18,900 nt of DNA from Desulfosarcina sp. (GTDB lineage Bacteria; Desulfobacterota; Desulfobacteria; Desulfobacterales; Desulfosarcinaceae). Where the stretch lies: positions 1-18,900 of the forward strand of contig DAOWNV010000015.1 in assembly GCA_030642405.1 (NCBI GenBank), given 5' to 3'. The translations under genes were made by a program, and so were the position numbers. Of the stretch, positions 1 to 8,005 are shown piece after piece (the stretch's first letter is position 1; every line of letters begins with the position of its first letter). Below the pieces are notes generated by a model, which saw only the letters and a list, made by a program, of their open reading frames with translations, ran no database searches and was not told the DNA's origin.

Positions 1-229
1 AAGACCGAGATCGGAAAAGGCCGAACGCAGCGTTTTTGGCCAATTCCACAGAAAGAGGCACTGCGAGGGACCATGACAAACGCGCCGACGAACCGGAAAT
101 TTCATAGTCGAGGTTCTCTACGGCCGACACGGATGGCTGCTGCGGCGGAACAGGTGGCCCTTTGATCCCGCAGCCGATAAAAATCAATCCGATCAACCCA
201 ATAAGGCCGATCAACATCCATTTTTCCAC
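1..229 (-). CDS. Partial lipoprotein with LptM-like N-terminus (3' end outside window)
   Basis: An open frame runs off the left edge from a GTG at 229, 23 bp after the argH stop. The N-terminus has a Lys at residue 3, a hydrophobic stretch made of three Leu-Ile-Gly units, and Cys20 in the context FIGCGIKGPPVPP. This looks like a lipoprotein signal peptide cut before Cys20. The CGxKGPPxPP start recalls the short YifL/LptM-type lipoproteins. After a Pro/Gln linker, VENLDYEISGSSARLSWS resembles the first strands of a fibronectin type III domain, so the protein is probably longer than LptM. The start is uncertain: an in-frame GTG at 256 overlaps the argH stop (GTGA), and an ATG lies at 217. None has a strong ribosome binding site. 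Its place after argH suggests co-transcription with the arginine genes. Function is unknown; an outer-membrane or periplasmic role is inferred from the lipobox. Confidence 0.6.
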   Translation of the reverse strand, partial: MEKWMLIGLIGLIGLIFIGCGIKGPPVPPQQPSVSAVENLDYEISGSSARLSWSLAVPLSVELAKNAAFGLFRSRS

Positions 230-252
230 AGCAGCTTGTGATCGTATTTGTA

Positions 253-1638
253 TCACGCCTTTTCCGATAACACCTTTCCGGCTTCTAAGATGGCTCTTTC
301 CACGTTTTCCCTGGAAGTCCCTCCCCGGCTCTTTCTCCGGTCGATCATGTGTTCAACAGTAAGGTGATCGAATAAATCATCTTTGATCAATGGCGAAAAC
401 TGCTTGAGCTCTGCAAGGTTCAACTGGTCAAGTTCCTTTCCCACATCCAGTGCATAAGCCACTGCATTTCCCACGCAGGCATGGGCTTTTCGAAACGGCA
501 TTCCACGACCAACCAGGTAGTCAGCCATATCCGTGGCGTTCAGAAAACCGACGGATGCGGCCTTTCGCATGGTTTCAGCATTTACGGTGATCCGGGGAAT
601 CATCTGCACATTGATGGAGAGGCACGCCTTGAGCGTATCCACCGCATCGAACAACGGTTCCTTATCCTCTTGCATATCTCGATTGTAGGCCATGGGAAGA
701 CCTTTCATCAAGGTTAGTAAAGAAACCAGCGCCCCAAACACCCTTCCTGTTTTGCCGCGCACAATCTCTGGAATATCAGGATTTTTCTTCTGTGGCATGA
801 TACTGCTGCCCGTGGAAAAGGCATCTGACAGGGTAATAAAACCGAATTCAGAGGTGGACCACAGCACCAACTCCTCGGAAAATCGGCTTAGATGAACCAT
901 GCTTATGCCGGCGGCCGAGAGAAACTCCATAGCGAAATCCCTATCCGAAACGGCATCCATACTGTTCGGGCTTACGCTAGGAAAATCCAGCAGTTGTGCG
1001 GCATAGTCCCGATCAATGGGATAGGTGGTACCGGCCAGGGCGGCAGAACCTAACGGCATCACATCCATCCGTTTCAGACAATCGGCAAAACGATCTTGGT
1101 CCCGGGTGAACATCTCGTAATAGGCCATCATGTGATGGGCAAACAGCACCGGTTGCGCCCGCTGGGTATGCGTGTAGCCCGGCATCACTACATCCAGGTG
1201 GCCACCTGCAATGTCGACCAACGCCGACCTCATTTGCTGAAGCAAGTCGATGGTCTGCCGGGTTTCGTCCCGCAGGAACATCCGAACGTCCAGCGCCACC
1301 TGGTCGTTACGACTACGGGCCGTGTGAAGCTTTTGCGCCACCCTCCCCGCAACCTGCAAAAGCCTCGCTTCTATGTGCATGTGAATGTCTTCCAGGCTGT
1401 CATGGAAAACAAATTCGCCCCGATCCAGTTCCCGTTTTACAATGCCCAACCCTTCCACCAGTTGGACAGCCTCATCATCAGTGATCACACCGACCTTGGC
1501 CAGCATTTTACAATGGGCGATGCTGCCTGCGATATCGTAGGGGTAAAGCCTCCGGTCATATGCAATAGAAGAGGTGAAGGCCTCAACACGCGCATCCGTC
1601 TTTTCCGAAAACCTTCCATCCCATGGTTTTTCCGTCAT
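253..1638 (-). CDS. argH: Argininosuccinate lyase
   Basis: Splits argininosuccinate into arginine and fumarate, the last step of arginine synthesis, in the cytosol. The 461-residue length is normal for the family. Visible motifs are HTARSRND (residues 105-112), GYTHTQRAQPV (154-164, with the expected catalytic His157), and the fumarase/lyase superfamily signature GSSIMPQKKNPD (277-288), whose serine-containing loop closes on the substrate. The ATG at 1638 lies 8 bp after the argG stop, with an AGGG-type ribosome binding site inside the argG end, so the two are almost certainly translated from one message. The lipoprotein frame follows at once. No frameshift or missing catalytic residue is seen. 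Fumarase or aspartase are excluded by the close ArgH-type motifs and the argG neighbour. Confidence 0.97.
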   Translation of the reverse strand: MTEKPWDGRFSEKTDARVEAFTSSIAYDRRLYPYDIAGSIAHCKMLAKVGVITDDEAVQLVEGLGIVKRELDRGEFVFHDSLEDIHMHIEARLLQVAGRVAQKLHTARSRNDQVALDVRMFLRDETRQTIDLLQQMRSALVDIAGGHLDVVMPGYTHTQRAQPVLFAHHMMAYYEMFTRDQDRFADCLKRMDVMPLGSAALAGTTYPIDRDYAAQLLDFPSVSPNSMDAVSDRDFAMEFLSAAGISMVHLSRFSEELVLWSTSEFGFITLSDAFSTGSSIMPQKKNPDIPEIVRGKTGRVFGALVSLLTLMKGLPMAYNRDMQEDKEPLFDAVDTLKACLSINVQMIPRITVNAETMRKAASVGFLNATDMADYLVGRGMPFRKAHACVGNAVAYALDVGKELDQLNLAELKQFSPLIKDDLFDHLTVEHMIDRRKSRGGTSRENVERAILEAGKVLSEKA

Positions 1639-1646
1639 GATCGGCC

Positions 1647-2855
1647 CTATCTTTTCCGTTCCATCAACTTTCTGATACGCAGTCGCAGAGCATTGAGCTT
1701 GATAAACCCTTCGGCATCAGCCTGGCTGTAAACATTGTCATCCTCAAAAGTTGCGTGTGCTTCACTGTACAAAGAGTGTTCCGATTTGCGCCCCTGAACC
1801 GTACAGTTCCCCTTGTACAGTTCAAGCCGCACAACACCGGAAACATTTTTCTGGGTGCTGTCGATCATACCCTGCAAAACTTCCATCTCCGGAGAAAACC
1901 AGAATCCGTTGTAAACAAGTTGGGCGTAACGAGGAATCTGGGAATCGCGCAGATACATCACCTCCCGGTCCATGGTGATGGATTCCATAGCCATATGAGC
2001 CAATCGTAAAATTGTTCCGCCCGGTGTTTCATACACACCACGTGATTTCATCCCCACAAAACGGTTTTCGACGATATCGATCCGTCCGATTCCGTGCTTG
2101 CCACCAAACCGGTTGAGTTCTTTTAGCAGATCGGCCGGTGAAAGGGTTTTTCCGTTTATGGCCACCGGATCACCACCGGCAAAAGTAACTTCAATGATCT
2201 CTGGAGTACCCGGTGCATCCTTGGGGGAAACGGTCAATGTAAAAATATCATCGGGAGGAGCTGCCCAGGGATCTTCCAATATGCCCCCTTCATAGCTGAT
2301 ATGCAGAAGGTTTCCGTCTGTACTGTATGGTTTGGCATGTGTGGTGGGAACCTGGATAGTGTGCTTTTTCGCAAACGCCATCAGTGCTGTTCGTGAGTTC
2401 AGGTCCCATTCACGCCAGGGAGCGATAATTTTAATATCCGGATCGATGGCATAATACCCCAGTTCGAAACGGACCTGATCGTTTCCCTTTCCGGTGGCGC
2501 CATGGCTGACCGCGTCCGCCCCTTCCAATGCGGCGATCTCCATCTGCCTTTTGGCAATGAGTGGACGAGCAATGGCTGTTCCCAACAGGTACTGCCCTTC
2601 ATAAATTACATTGGTGCGAAATGCCGGGAACACGTAATCTTTCACGAAAGTTTCCTTCAAATCGTCCACATAGGTCTTGATTGCCCCGGTTTTCATGGCG
2701 TTTGCTTCCACATTGTTAAGGGAATCAACCTGACCGATATCCGCTGAAAAGGCCACTACATCACAGTCGTATGTTTCAATGAGCCACCGTAAAATCACCG
2801 ACGTATCCAGACCACCTGAATATGCCAGTACTACTTTGTTAATTTTGTCAGACAC
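1647..2855 (-). CDS. argG: Argininosuccinate synthase
   Basis: Joins citrulline and aspartate using ATP to give argininosuccinate, the substrate of the next gene product. The 402-residue length fits the short bacterial class. The N-type ATP pyrophosphatase P-loop AYSGGLDTS sits at residues 11-19. The family motifs EGQYLLGTAIARP (86-98) and SHGATGKGNDQVRFE (117-131) are intact. The start is a GTG at 2855, giving MSDKINKVVL; AGGAGATAGGAATT just upstream provides a good ribosome binding site. It is separated from argD by 86 bp and from argH by 8 bp. The citrulline it needs would come from ornithine carbamoyltransferase (argF), which is not encoded between argD and argG here nor elsewhere in the window. 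Confidence 0.97.
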   Translation of the reverse strand: MSDKINKVVLAYSGGLDTSVILRWLIETYDCDVVAFSADIGQVDSLNNVEANAMKTGAIKTYVDDLKETFVKDYVFPAFRTNVIYEGQYLLGTAIARPLIAKRQMEIAALEGADAVSHGATGKGNDQVRFELGYYAIDPDIKIIAPWREWDLNSRTALMAFAKKHTIQVPTTHAKPYSTDGNLLHISYEGGILEDPWAAPPDDIFTLTVSPKDAPGTPEIIEVTFAGGDPVAINGKTLSPADLLKELNRFGGKHGIGRIDIVENRFVGMKSRGVYETPGGTILRLAHMAMESITMDREVMYLRDSQIPRYAQLVYNGFWFSPEMEVLQGMIDSTQKNVSGVVRLELYKGNCTVQGRKSEHSLYSEAHATFEDDNVYSQADAEGFIKLNALRLRIRKLMERKR

Positions 2856-2941
2856 AATTCCTATCTCCTATCCGATTGATCACCGAATTGCCGGAATACC
2901 GGATTTAATTATTGCAGCCAAAACAGGCTTTTCGTTAAGAT
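2856..2941. other. argD-argG spacer, no gene
   Basis: This 86 bp spacer occupies the place where argF often lies in arginine clusters. It holds the near-palindrome CCGGAATACCGG (2891-2902) and an AGCC/GGCT inverted repeat with a 6-base loop (2916-2929). Neither has a T-run in the right orientation, so I do not call a terminator. No ArgR-like box was recognised. Confidence 0.5.
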
Positions 2942-4123
2942 CTATTTCAGCACCTCATCCAAACAGTGAACAAGCTCGTCAATCTCCTTTTTGTCGATTA
3001 TCAGTGGGGGGGTGAAACGCAAAGTGTCGCCTTGAACGCAATTGACCAAGAAACCCTTTTCCATCAGCACAGGGACCAGTCCATCGGCCGGTTCGTTCAA
3101 TTGAATCCCCAACAAAAGCCCTTTTCCTCTTACTTGAGCAATACATGTATGTTTTTGCTTGAGCCTAACCAAAGCATCTGTGAAGTACGCCCCCACTTCC
3201 TCTGCACGACCCGGTAATTTTTCCTCATCCATAATTTTCAGCGTCTCTATGGCAGCAGAGCTCACCAGGGGAGTGCCGCCGAAGGTAGTCGCATGTGCGC
3301 CGAATCCGAAGGCAGCCGCCACTTTTTCGGTGGCCAGCATGGCGCCGATGGGAAGTCCATTGGCCATGGCTTTGGCCAATGTCATGATATCCGGTGTCAC
3401 CCCGTAATGTTCATGGGCAAAAAGCTTTCCCGTGCGTCCCATGCCCGTTTGAATTTCGTCTAAAATCATCAAAGCACCGTTTTTATCGCAGATCTGCCGA
3501 ACCTGCTGCAGGTAGCCGGAATCCGGGCAACGGATACCGCCCTCTCCCTGGATCGGCTCCAGCATTACGGCACAGGTCTGTTCATCAACAACAGCCTTTA
3601 AAGCATCGATATCGTTAAATGGAACAAAAGAAAAACCGCCCAGCACAGGATCGAATCCTTTTCTTATTTTGTCCTGACCGGTAGCGGACAATGTGGCCAT
3701 GGTCCGACCGTGGAAGGACTTTTCCATGGAAATAATGTGGAATCGCTCCGTCTTTCCTTGATCCTTAAAATATTTTCGGGCCAGTTTGATGGCAGCTTCA
3801 TTGGCTTCGGCACCGGAGTTGCAAAAAAAAACACGGTCGGCAAAGCACTTTTCCACTAGCATCTGAGCCAGCTCGGTCTGAGGAATGGTGTAGTATAAAT
3901 TGGACACATGCACCAATTTTCCGGCCTGGTTCGCTACCGTTTCGGCAATACGCGGGTGGGCATGTCCCAGACTGCAAACCGCAATACCGGCAACAAAATC
4001 CACATATCGCCGGCCATCGGTGTCCCAGACCAAACATCCCTCTCCCCGCTCAAGCACGATTGGGAATCGTTTATAAGTGGCGGCCATCACCTTGTCTGCC
4101 GTATGCATGATGGTATCGGACAT
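2942..4123 (-). CDS. argD: Acetylornithine aminotransferase
   Basis: PLP-dependent class III aminotransferase that converts N-acetylglutamate semialdehyde to N-acetylornithine with glutamate as amino donor; family members can also act on succinyl-diaminopimelate precursors for lysine. The frame is open from a TTG at 4135, but that TTG lies in the GGAG ribosome binding site of an ATG at 4123, so I choose the ATG: 393 residues. In that numbering NSGAEANEAAIK is at 102-113 (PLP phosphate contact), LDEIQTGMGRTG at 221-232 (Asp that holds the PLP ring nitrogen), and Lys251 in TLAKAMANG is the PLP lysine. The placement between argB and argG supports ArgD over GABA or ornithine aminotransferases of the same fold. 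Confidence 0.95.
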   Translation of the reverse strand: MSDTIMHTADKVMAATYKRFPIVLERGEGCLVWDTDGRRYVDFVAGIAVCSLGHAHPRIAETVANQAGKLVHVSNLYYTIPQTELAQMLVEKCFADRVFFCNSGAEANEAAIKLARKYFKDQGKTERFHIISMEKSFHGRTMATLSATGQDKIRKGFDPVLGGFSFVPFNDIDALKAVVDEQTCAVMLEPIQGEGGIRCPDSGYLQQVRQICDKNGALMILDEIQTGMGRTGKLFAHEHYGVTPDIMTLAKAMANGLPIGAMLATEKVAAAFGFGAHATTFGGTPLVSSAAIETLKIMDEEKLPGRAEEVGAYFTDALVRLKQKHTCIAQVRGKGLLLGIQLNEPADGLVPVLMEKGFLVNCVQGDTLRFTPPLIIDKKEIDELVHCLDEVLK

Positions 4124-4225
4124 TTTTTTCTCCAAAAAAAGAGTTCTCGGTTTTCATTCTCAGTTCAGATTTCACAGCAAAAGACTTTGGTCCGGGGCGT
4201 AAGAGGCCCTTTCCTGTCGGGCGCC
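4124..4225. other. argB-argD spacer, no gene
   Basis: A 102 bp spacer, long for this tightly packed run. It begins with the perfect palindrome GGGCGCCC (4219-4226), which takes in the last base of the argB stop codon. On the minus strand a second CGCCC about 20 bases further on could pair with its GGGCG. No clear T-run follows, so an mRNA-stability or pausing hairpin is possible but a terminator is not supported. Confidence 0.4.
4129..4133 (-). promoter_or_regulatory. argD ribosome binding site
   Basis: GGAGA on the minus strand lies 5 bases upstream of the ATG at 4123 (GGAG is 6 away). It overlaps the upstream in-frame TTG, which is why the shorter ArgD start is preferred. Confidence 0.75.
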
Positions 4226-5122
4226 CTATTCCGTCACTTCCGTCCCTATCCCCTTGTCCGTAAACAACTCCAACAAAATCGCATGACGACGCTTTCCATT
4301 GATAATGGGCACCTTTTGCACCCCGTTTCGTATCGCATGAAGGGCATATTCGATTTTGGGAATCATTCCTCCGCTGATACTTCCATCGCCAATCATACGA
4401 CTGATAGTCTCTGCATCGATGGAAGATATCATTTCCCCTGCCGAATCCAGGACCCCGTCGACGTCCGTCAACAAAAAGAGGCGGCCGGCGCTAAGGGCTG
4501 TAGCAACATGACTGGCAACCAAATCCGCATTGATGTTGTAAGTCTCCCCCCGTATCCCGGCGCCCACCGGTGCAATGATGGGAATAAACCCCTTTTGGGA
4601 AAGGGTATGGATTATATCAGGATTGATCTTCGTTACCTCGCCCACCATGCCCGGATCGATGATTTCCGGAGGGCTGTCCGCATCGGCCTGATGAACGATT
4701 TTCATTTTCTTGGCTTCAATCAAACCACCATCCTTGCCGCTGAGGCCAACTGCCTTGCCCCCCTGCAGATTGATCTGAGCAACAATCTCCTTGTTGATTT
4801 TTCCACCCAATACCATTTCCACCACGTCCATGGTCGGGCCGTCTGTAAGCCGCATCCCCCTGACAAACCGGGGACGGATCCCCATCTGATCCAACACCTG
4901 GTTGATTTGCGGTCCGCCCCCATGCACGACGACCGGATTGATGCCGATAAACTTCAGCAAGGTGATGTCCCTGGCGAAATTGATCTTGAGCTGCTCATCC
5001 ACCATGGCATGCCCGCCATATTTTACGACAACGGTCATACCTGAAAATTGCCGGATATAGGGAAGGGCTTCGATGAGGATGTCCGCGACAGTGGAATCCG
5101 GAAAGGCTGTTTCTAATGTCAT
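4226..5122 (-). CDS. argB: Acetylglutamate kinase
   Basis: Phosphorylates N-acetylglutamate at the expense of ATP, the second step of arginine synthesis. The 298-residue protein has VVVKYGGHAM (31-40, with the catalytic Lys34 of the amino acid kinase fold) and VVVHGGGPQI (64-73, the glycine-rich substrate loop). About 30 residues precede the first core strand, including EALPYIRQFSG. A similar N-terminal helix is known from hexameric, arginine-inhibited acetylglutamate kinases such as that of Pseudomonas aeruginosa, and is missing from the short arginine-insensitive E. coli type. Feedback inhibition by arginine is therefore inferred. The ATG at 5122 is 10 bp after the hslU stop, with AAGGG upstream, so argB is probably read on the hslVU message. 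Confidence 0.96.
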   Translation of the reverse strand: MTLETAFPDSTVADILIEALPYIRQFSGMTVVVKYGGHAMVDEQLKINFARDITLLKFIGINPVVVHGGGPQINQVLDQMGIRPRFVRGMRLTDGPTMDVVEMVLGGKINKEIVAQINLQGGKAVGLSGKDGGLIEAKKMKIVHQADADSPPEIIDPGMVGEVTKINPDIIHTLSQKGFIPIIAPVGAGIRGETYNINADLVASHVATALSAGRLFLLTDVDGVLDSAGEMISSIDAETISRMIGDGSISGGMIPKIEYALHAIRNGVQKVPIINGKRRHAILLELFTDKGIGTEVTE

Positions 5123-5132
5123 TGGTATGCCC

Positions 5133-6497
5133 TTATAAAATATATCGACTCAAATCCTCATCATCTTTGATCGCTTTAAGTTTATCCGCCACGTAGTTTG
5201 CATCCACGTCCAGTTTAGGTTCAGTCACATCCGGGGCATCGAAAAGGATATCTTCCAGAAGGCGTTCCATAAGGGTGTGCAAGCGCCTGGCACCGATGTT
5301 CTCAGTTCGTTGATTCACCTCTTCAGCGATCTCGGCGATTTGCTTAACGGCATTGTCGGAGAAAACCAGATCCACATTTTCAGTTTTCAGCAAAGCGATA
5401 TATTGAAGAAGAAGTGCGTTTTTCGGTTCGGTTAAAATACGAAAAAAATCTTTTCTGTTGAGTGCATCCAGGGTAACCCTGATGGGAAACCTGCCCTGGA
5501 GTTCCGGAATCAGGTCAGAAGGTTTGATCGTGTGAAACGCACCGGATGCAATAAACAAAATATGGTCGGTCTTCACCGGCCCGTACTTTGTATTCACCGT
5601 TGATCCCTCTACAATGGGCAAAAGATCCCGCTGAACACCCTCCCTGGAAACATCAGGACCATGCCCCTTGCCATTTCCTGCAATCTTGTCGATCTCGTCC
5701 AAAAAAATAATGCCGGCCTGTTCCACTTTAGTGACTGCATCCCGAACGGCTTTATCCATATCCACCAGGTTCTGTGCCTCATCGGCCACCATCACCTTCA
5801 TGGCTTCCGGCACCTTGATTTTTCTCCTTCGCGTGTTTTTGGGCATCAAAGGTCCCAACATATCTTTGAAATTGATCCCCATCTCCTCCATGCCCACATT
5901 GGAAAAAATTTCGACCATGGGCATACCTCGCTCTGCCACATCCAGATCAACATACCGGCTGTCCAGTTTACCGGCCTTCAACATTTTACGCAGCTTTTCC
6001 CTCGTAGAGGAAGTTGTATCCGATGGAGAGGTCACAACTTCAAGACCACCTTCACCCGCAGTTTCCGGTCCCTTATTGTCTGCTTTGGGCAGTAACAGAT
6101 CCAGCATACGTTCCTCTGCAATCTGATAGGCCCTCTCCTTCACCGCTTCCTGCTGCTCTGAACGTACCTTGTTAACCGTCAATTCCAGCAGGTCACGCAC
6201 CATGGATTCAACATCCCTACCCACATATCCCACTTCTGTGAACTTGGATGCTTCCACCTTGTAAAACGGGGAATCGCTGAGGCTGGAGAGTCGTCTGGCA
6301 ATCTCTGTTTTTCCGACACCGGTAGGGCCAATGAGAATAATGTTTTTGGGCGCGATCTCATCTTTTAACGAATCGGGCACCTGCCTTCGACGCCACCGGT
6401 TTCTCAGGGCAATGGCAACCGAACGTTTGGCCGCATCCTGTCCGATGATATATTTATCCAATTCAGCGACAATTTCGACGGGCTTTAAATCCTTCAT
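5133..6497 (-). CDS. hslU: HslU ATPase subunit of the HslVU protease
   Basis: AAA+ unfoldase that feeds substrates into the HslV peptidase chamber. The 454-residue length is typical. Walker A is GPTGVGKT (57-64), the pore loop is GYVG (90-93), the intermediate I-domain covers roughly 105-245, and Walker B is IIFLDEID (263-270). The region SDLIPELQGRFPIRV (327-341) carries sensor and arginine residues of the family. The C-terminus ends DLSRYIL, the tail that in known HslU docks into HslV pockets, so the interaction surface is intact. The I-domain separates it from ClpX. The ATG at 6497 is 2 bp after the hslV stop; GAAGAGA at the end of hslV acts as ribosome binding site, which suggests translational coupling of the two subunits. 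Confidence 0.98.
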   Translation of the reverse strand: MKDLKPVEIVAELDKYIIGQDAAKRSVAIALRNRWRRRQVPDSLKDEIAPKNIILIGPTGVGKTEIARRLSSLSDSPFYKVEASKFTEVGYVGRDVESMVRDLLELTVNKVRSEQQEAVKERAYQIAEERMLDLLLPKADNKGPETAGEGGLEVVTSPSDTTSSTREKLRKMLKAGKLDSRYVDLDVAERGMPMVEIFSNVGMEEMGINFKDMLGPLMPKNTRRRKIKVPEAMKVMVADEAQNLVDMDKAVRDAVTKVEQAGIIFLDEIDKIAGNGKGHGPDVSREGVQRDLLPIVEGSTVNTKYGPVKTDHILFIASGAFHTIKPSDLIPELQGRFPIRVTLDALNRKDFFRILTEPKNALLLQYIALLKTENVDLVFSDNAVKQIAEIAEEVNQRTENIGARRLHTLMERLLEDILFDAPDVTEPKLDVDANYVADKLKAIKDDEDLSRYIL

Positions 6498-6499
6498 GT

Positions 6500-7057
6500 T
6501 CAGATCTCTTCAATGGTAATTCTATCGTTAGTGTATACGCACAAAGAAGCAGCAATTTTCATAGCCGTTTCAACAATTTCACGGGCATCCAGTTCCGTCT
6601 TTCGGATCAGTGCCGTTGCCGCAGCTTGGGCGGCAACACCACCGGAGCCGATGGCCACAAGGCCCTCGTCGGGTTCTATGACATCACCGCTTCCCGATAT
6701 CAACAACATGGAAGTTCCGTCCACTGCAATCATCAATGCCTCCAAACGGCGCAGGTACTTATCCGCCCGCCAATCCCGGGCCAGCTCTACAGCAGAACGT
6801 GTTAAATTCCCATTATAGCGTTCGAGCTTCTGCTCCAGCTTTTCGGTCAAAGTCAGGGCATCGGCAGTAGCTCCGGCGAACCCGACCAAAATGGTTTCGT
6901 TGTAAATGCGTCGAACCTTTTTTGCACTGTGTTTTATCACGGTATTGTTCAGGGTAACCTGGCCGTCACCGGCCATCACGACTCGATTTTCCCCTTTGAC
7001 AGCCAAAATGGTCGTCCCATGAAATCTCAATGGATATTCCGAATCCGGATGTAACAT
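6500..7057 (-). CDS. hslV: HslV peptidase subunit of the HslVU protease
   Basis: N-terminal threonine hydrolase of the proteasome type. The mature enzyme should begin at Thr15 (FHG|TTILAVKG). Counting from it, Asp17, Lys33 and the GSGG serine loop near 125 fall where known HslV active-site residues lie (window residues 31, 47 and about 139), so catalysis should be intact. The ATG at 7057 leaves a 14-residue propeptide, longer than the single Met of E. coli HslV. A TTG at 7030, preceded by CGGAA, would shorten it to five residues (M-RFHG) and is a fair alternative. The AAAGGA upstream of the ATG is about 13 bases away, which is rather far. The gene follows the recombinase by 21 bp and precedes hslU by 2 bp. 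Confidence 0.96.
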   Translation of the reverse strand: MLHPDSEYPLRFHGTTILAVKGENRVVMAGDGQVTLNNTVIKHSAKKVRRIYNETILVGFAGATADALTLTEKLEQKLERYNGNLTRSAVELARDWRADKYLRRLEALMIAVDGTSMLLISGSGDVIEPDEGLVAIGSGGVAAQAAATALIRKTELDAREIVETAMKIAASLCVYTNDRITIEEI

Positions 7058-7078
7058 GACAACTATTCGATCCTTTCT

Positions 7079-8005
7079 TTACCGCCTGGGATGCGCCTTG
7101 TCATAGGCGGCCATGAGGCGATCGATACTCACATGAGTGTATTTTTGTGTTGTCGACAGACTTTTATGACCCAACAACTCCTGCACCGTCCTCAGGTCTG
7201 CGCCCGCATCCAACATGTGTGTGGCAAAACTATGCCTGAGACCATGAGGGGAGATGGGCACCGCCAGGCTGCATTTACGAATCAGGGTTTCCAGAATCCT
7301 CCCAACGGATCGAGAGCTTAAACGGCCTTTGTTTTTATTCAGAAAAAGTGGGGCGTCGTCCACAACACCAATCCCGGTCTTGTTCAAAAGTCGATCTCTG
7401 TATGCCCTAATCCGGTCCAACGCCCTCTCTCCCGCCGGCACAATTCGTTCGCGTCCACCCTTGCCCATAACCCTCAGACAACCGGAAGAAAAATCCACGT
7501 CGAACACGTTAAGACCGGTCAGTTCGGACACCCGGATTCCGGCTCCGTATAGGGTTTCAAAAAGGGCCCTGTTGCGCAACCCTAGCACCGTTTCCTCCAT
7601 CGTCTGGTCCAACAGCCGGAACATGTCGTCCACTGACAGATAAGACGGCATCCTACGATTGTGTTTGGGTGTTAGAATGGCGGCAGTGGGATCCTCATCC
7701 ACAAGATGGTGTTTCACCATATGGCGGAAAAAGGAGCGCAGGGTCGACAATTTTCGGGCAATTGTAACTTTCTCGTTTTTTCCATGCAAGAAGCCCAGAT
7801 ATCCCCTGATTGTGAGGGCATCAACCTCATCTATGACCAACGTTCGTTGCGCTTTTTTTCCACCATCTTCACCACTTTTTGCAAAGCTTGCGAACTCCAA
7901 TAAATCATGTCTATAGGCCCGTATAGTGTGGGTGGAATATCCCTTCTCCGACGACAACGCCTTAAGAAAAGGTTCAATCTGCTCCGTCAGCTTTTGCAAT
8001 TTCAT
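7079..8005 (-). CDS. xerC: Tyrosine recombinase, XerC type
   Basis: Site-specific recombinase of the family that resolves chromosome dimers at dif with a XerD partner. The start is placed at the ATG at 8005, which overlaps the upstream HAD stop as ATGA and gives 308 residues; a further in-frame ATG at 8038 lies inside the HAD gene and lacks a ribosome binding site. The N-terminal SAM-like DNA-binding domain covers about 5-110. The catalytic set is complete: Arg158 (GAGIRVSEL), Lys182 (GKGGRER), His254 and Arg257 (HGLRHSFATHML), His280 (LGHKSL) and nucleophile Tyr289 (TQKYTHV). Its place before hslVU, among housekeeping genes with no island around, favours a chromosomal XerC or XerD over a phage integrase. 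Which of the two cannot be fixed from sequence alone; the xerC-hslVU neighbourhood, also known in Firmicutes, favours XerC. Confidence 0.9.
   Translation of the reverse strand: MKLQKLTEQIEPFLKALSSEKGYSTHTIRAYRHDLLEFASFAKSGEDGGKKAQRTLVIDEVDALTIRGYLGFLHGKNEKVTIARKLSTLRSFFRHMVKHHLVDEDPTAAILTPKHNRRMPSYLSVDDMFRLLDQTMEETVLGLRNRALFETLYGAGIRVSELTGLNVFDVDFSSGCLRVMGKGGRERIVPAGERALDRIRAYRDRLLNKTGIGVVDDAPLFLNKNKGRLSSRSVGRILETLIRKCSLAVPISPHGLRHSFATHMLDAGADLRTVQELLGHKSLSTTQKYTHVSIDRLMAAYDKAHPRR

Noticed and set aside
1096..1731. 211-codon plus-strand frame over argH and argG
   Set aside because: It is a shadow frame opposite conserved lyase motifs and crosses the argG-argH junction.
2886..2930. Terminator between argD and argG
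   Set aside because: Stems are only 4 bp, and the short T-run next to AGCC/GGCT is on the plus strand, the wrong direction for the arg genes.
4124..4225. Intrinsic terminator or ArgR box between argB and argD
   Set aside because: The GGGCGCCC palindrome has no following T-run on the minus strand, and no convincing match to the 18-bp ARG box pattern was found.
3908..5044. 378-codon plus-strand frame across argB and argD
   Set aside because: It lies antisense to two well-supported genes, has no family motif and no ribosome binding site, and shows a His/Pro/Arg-rich chance composition.
7079..8005. Tyrosine recombinase as a phage or island integrase
   Set aside because: It is embedded by coupling in a housekeeping run, with no tRNA, attachment-site repeat or cargo genes, and is XerC-sized.
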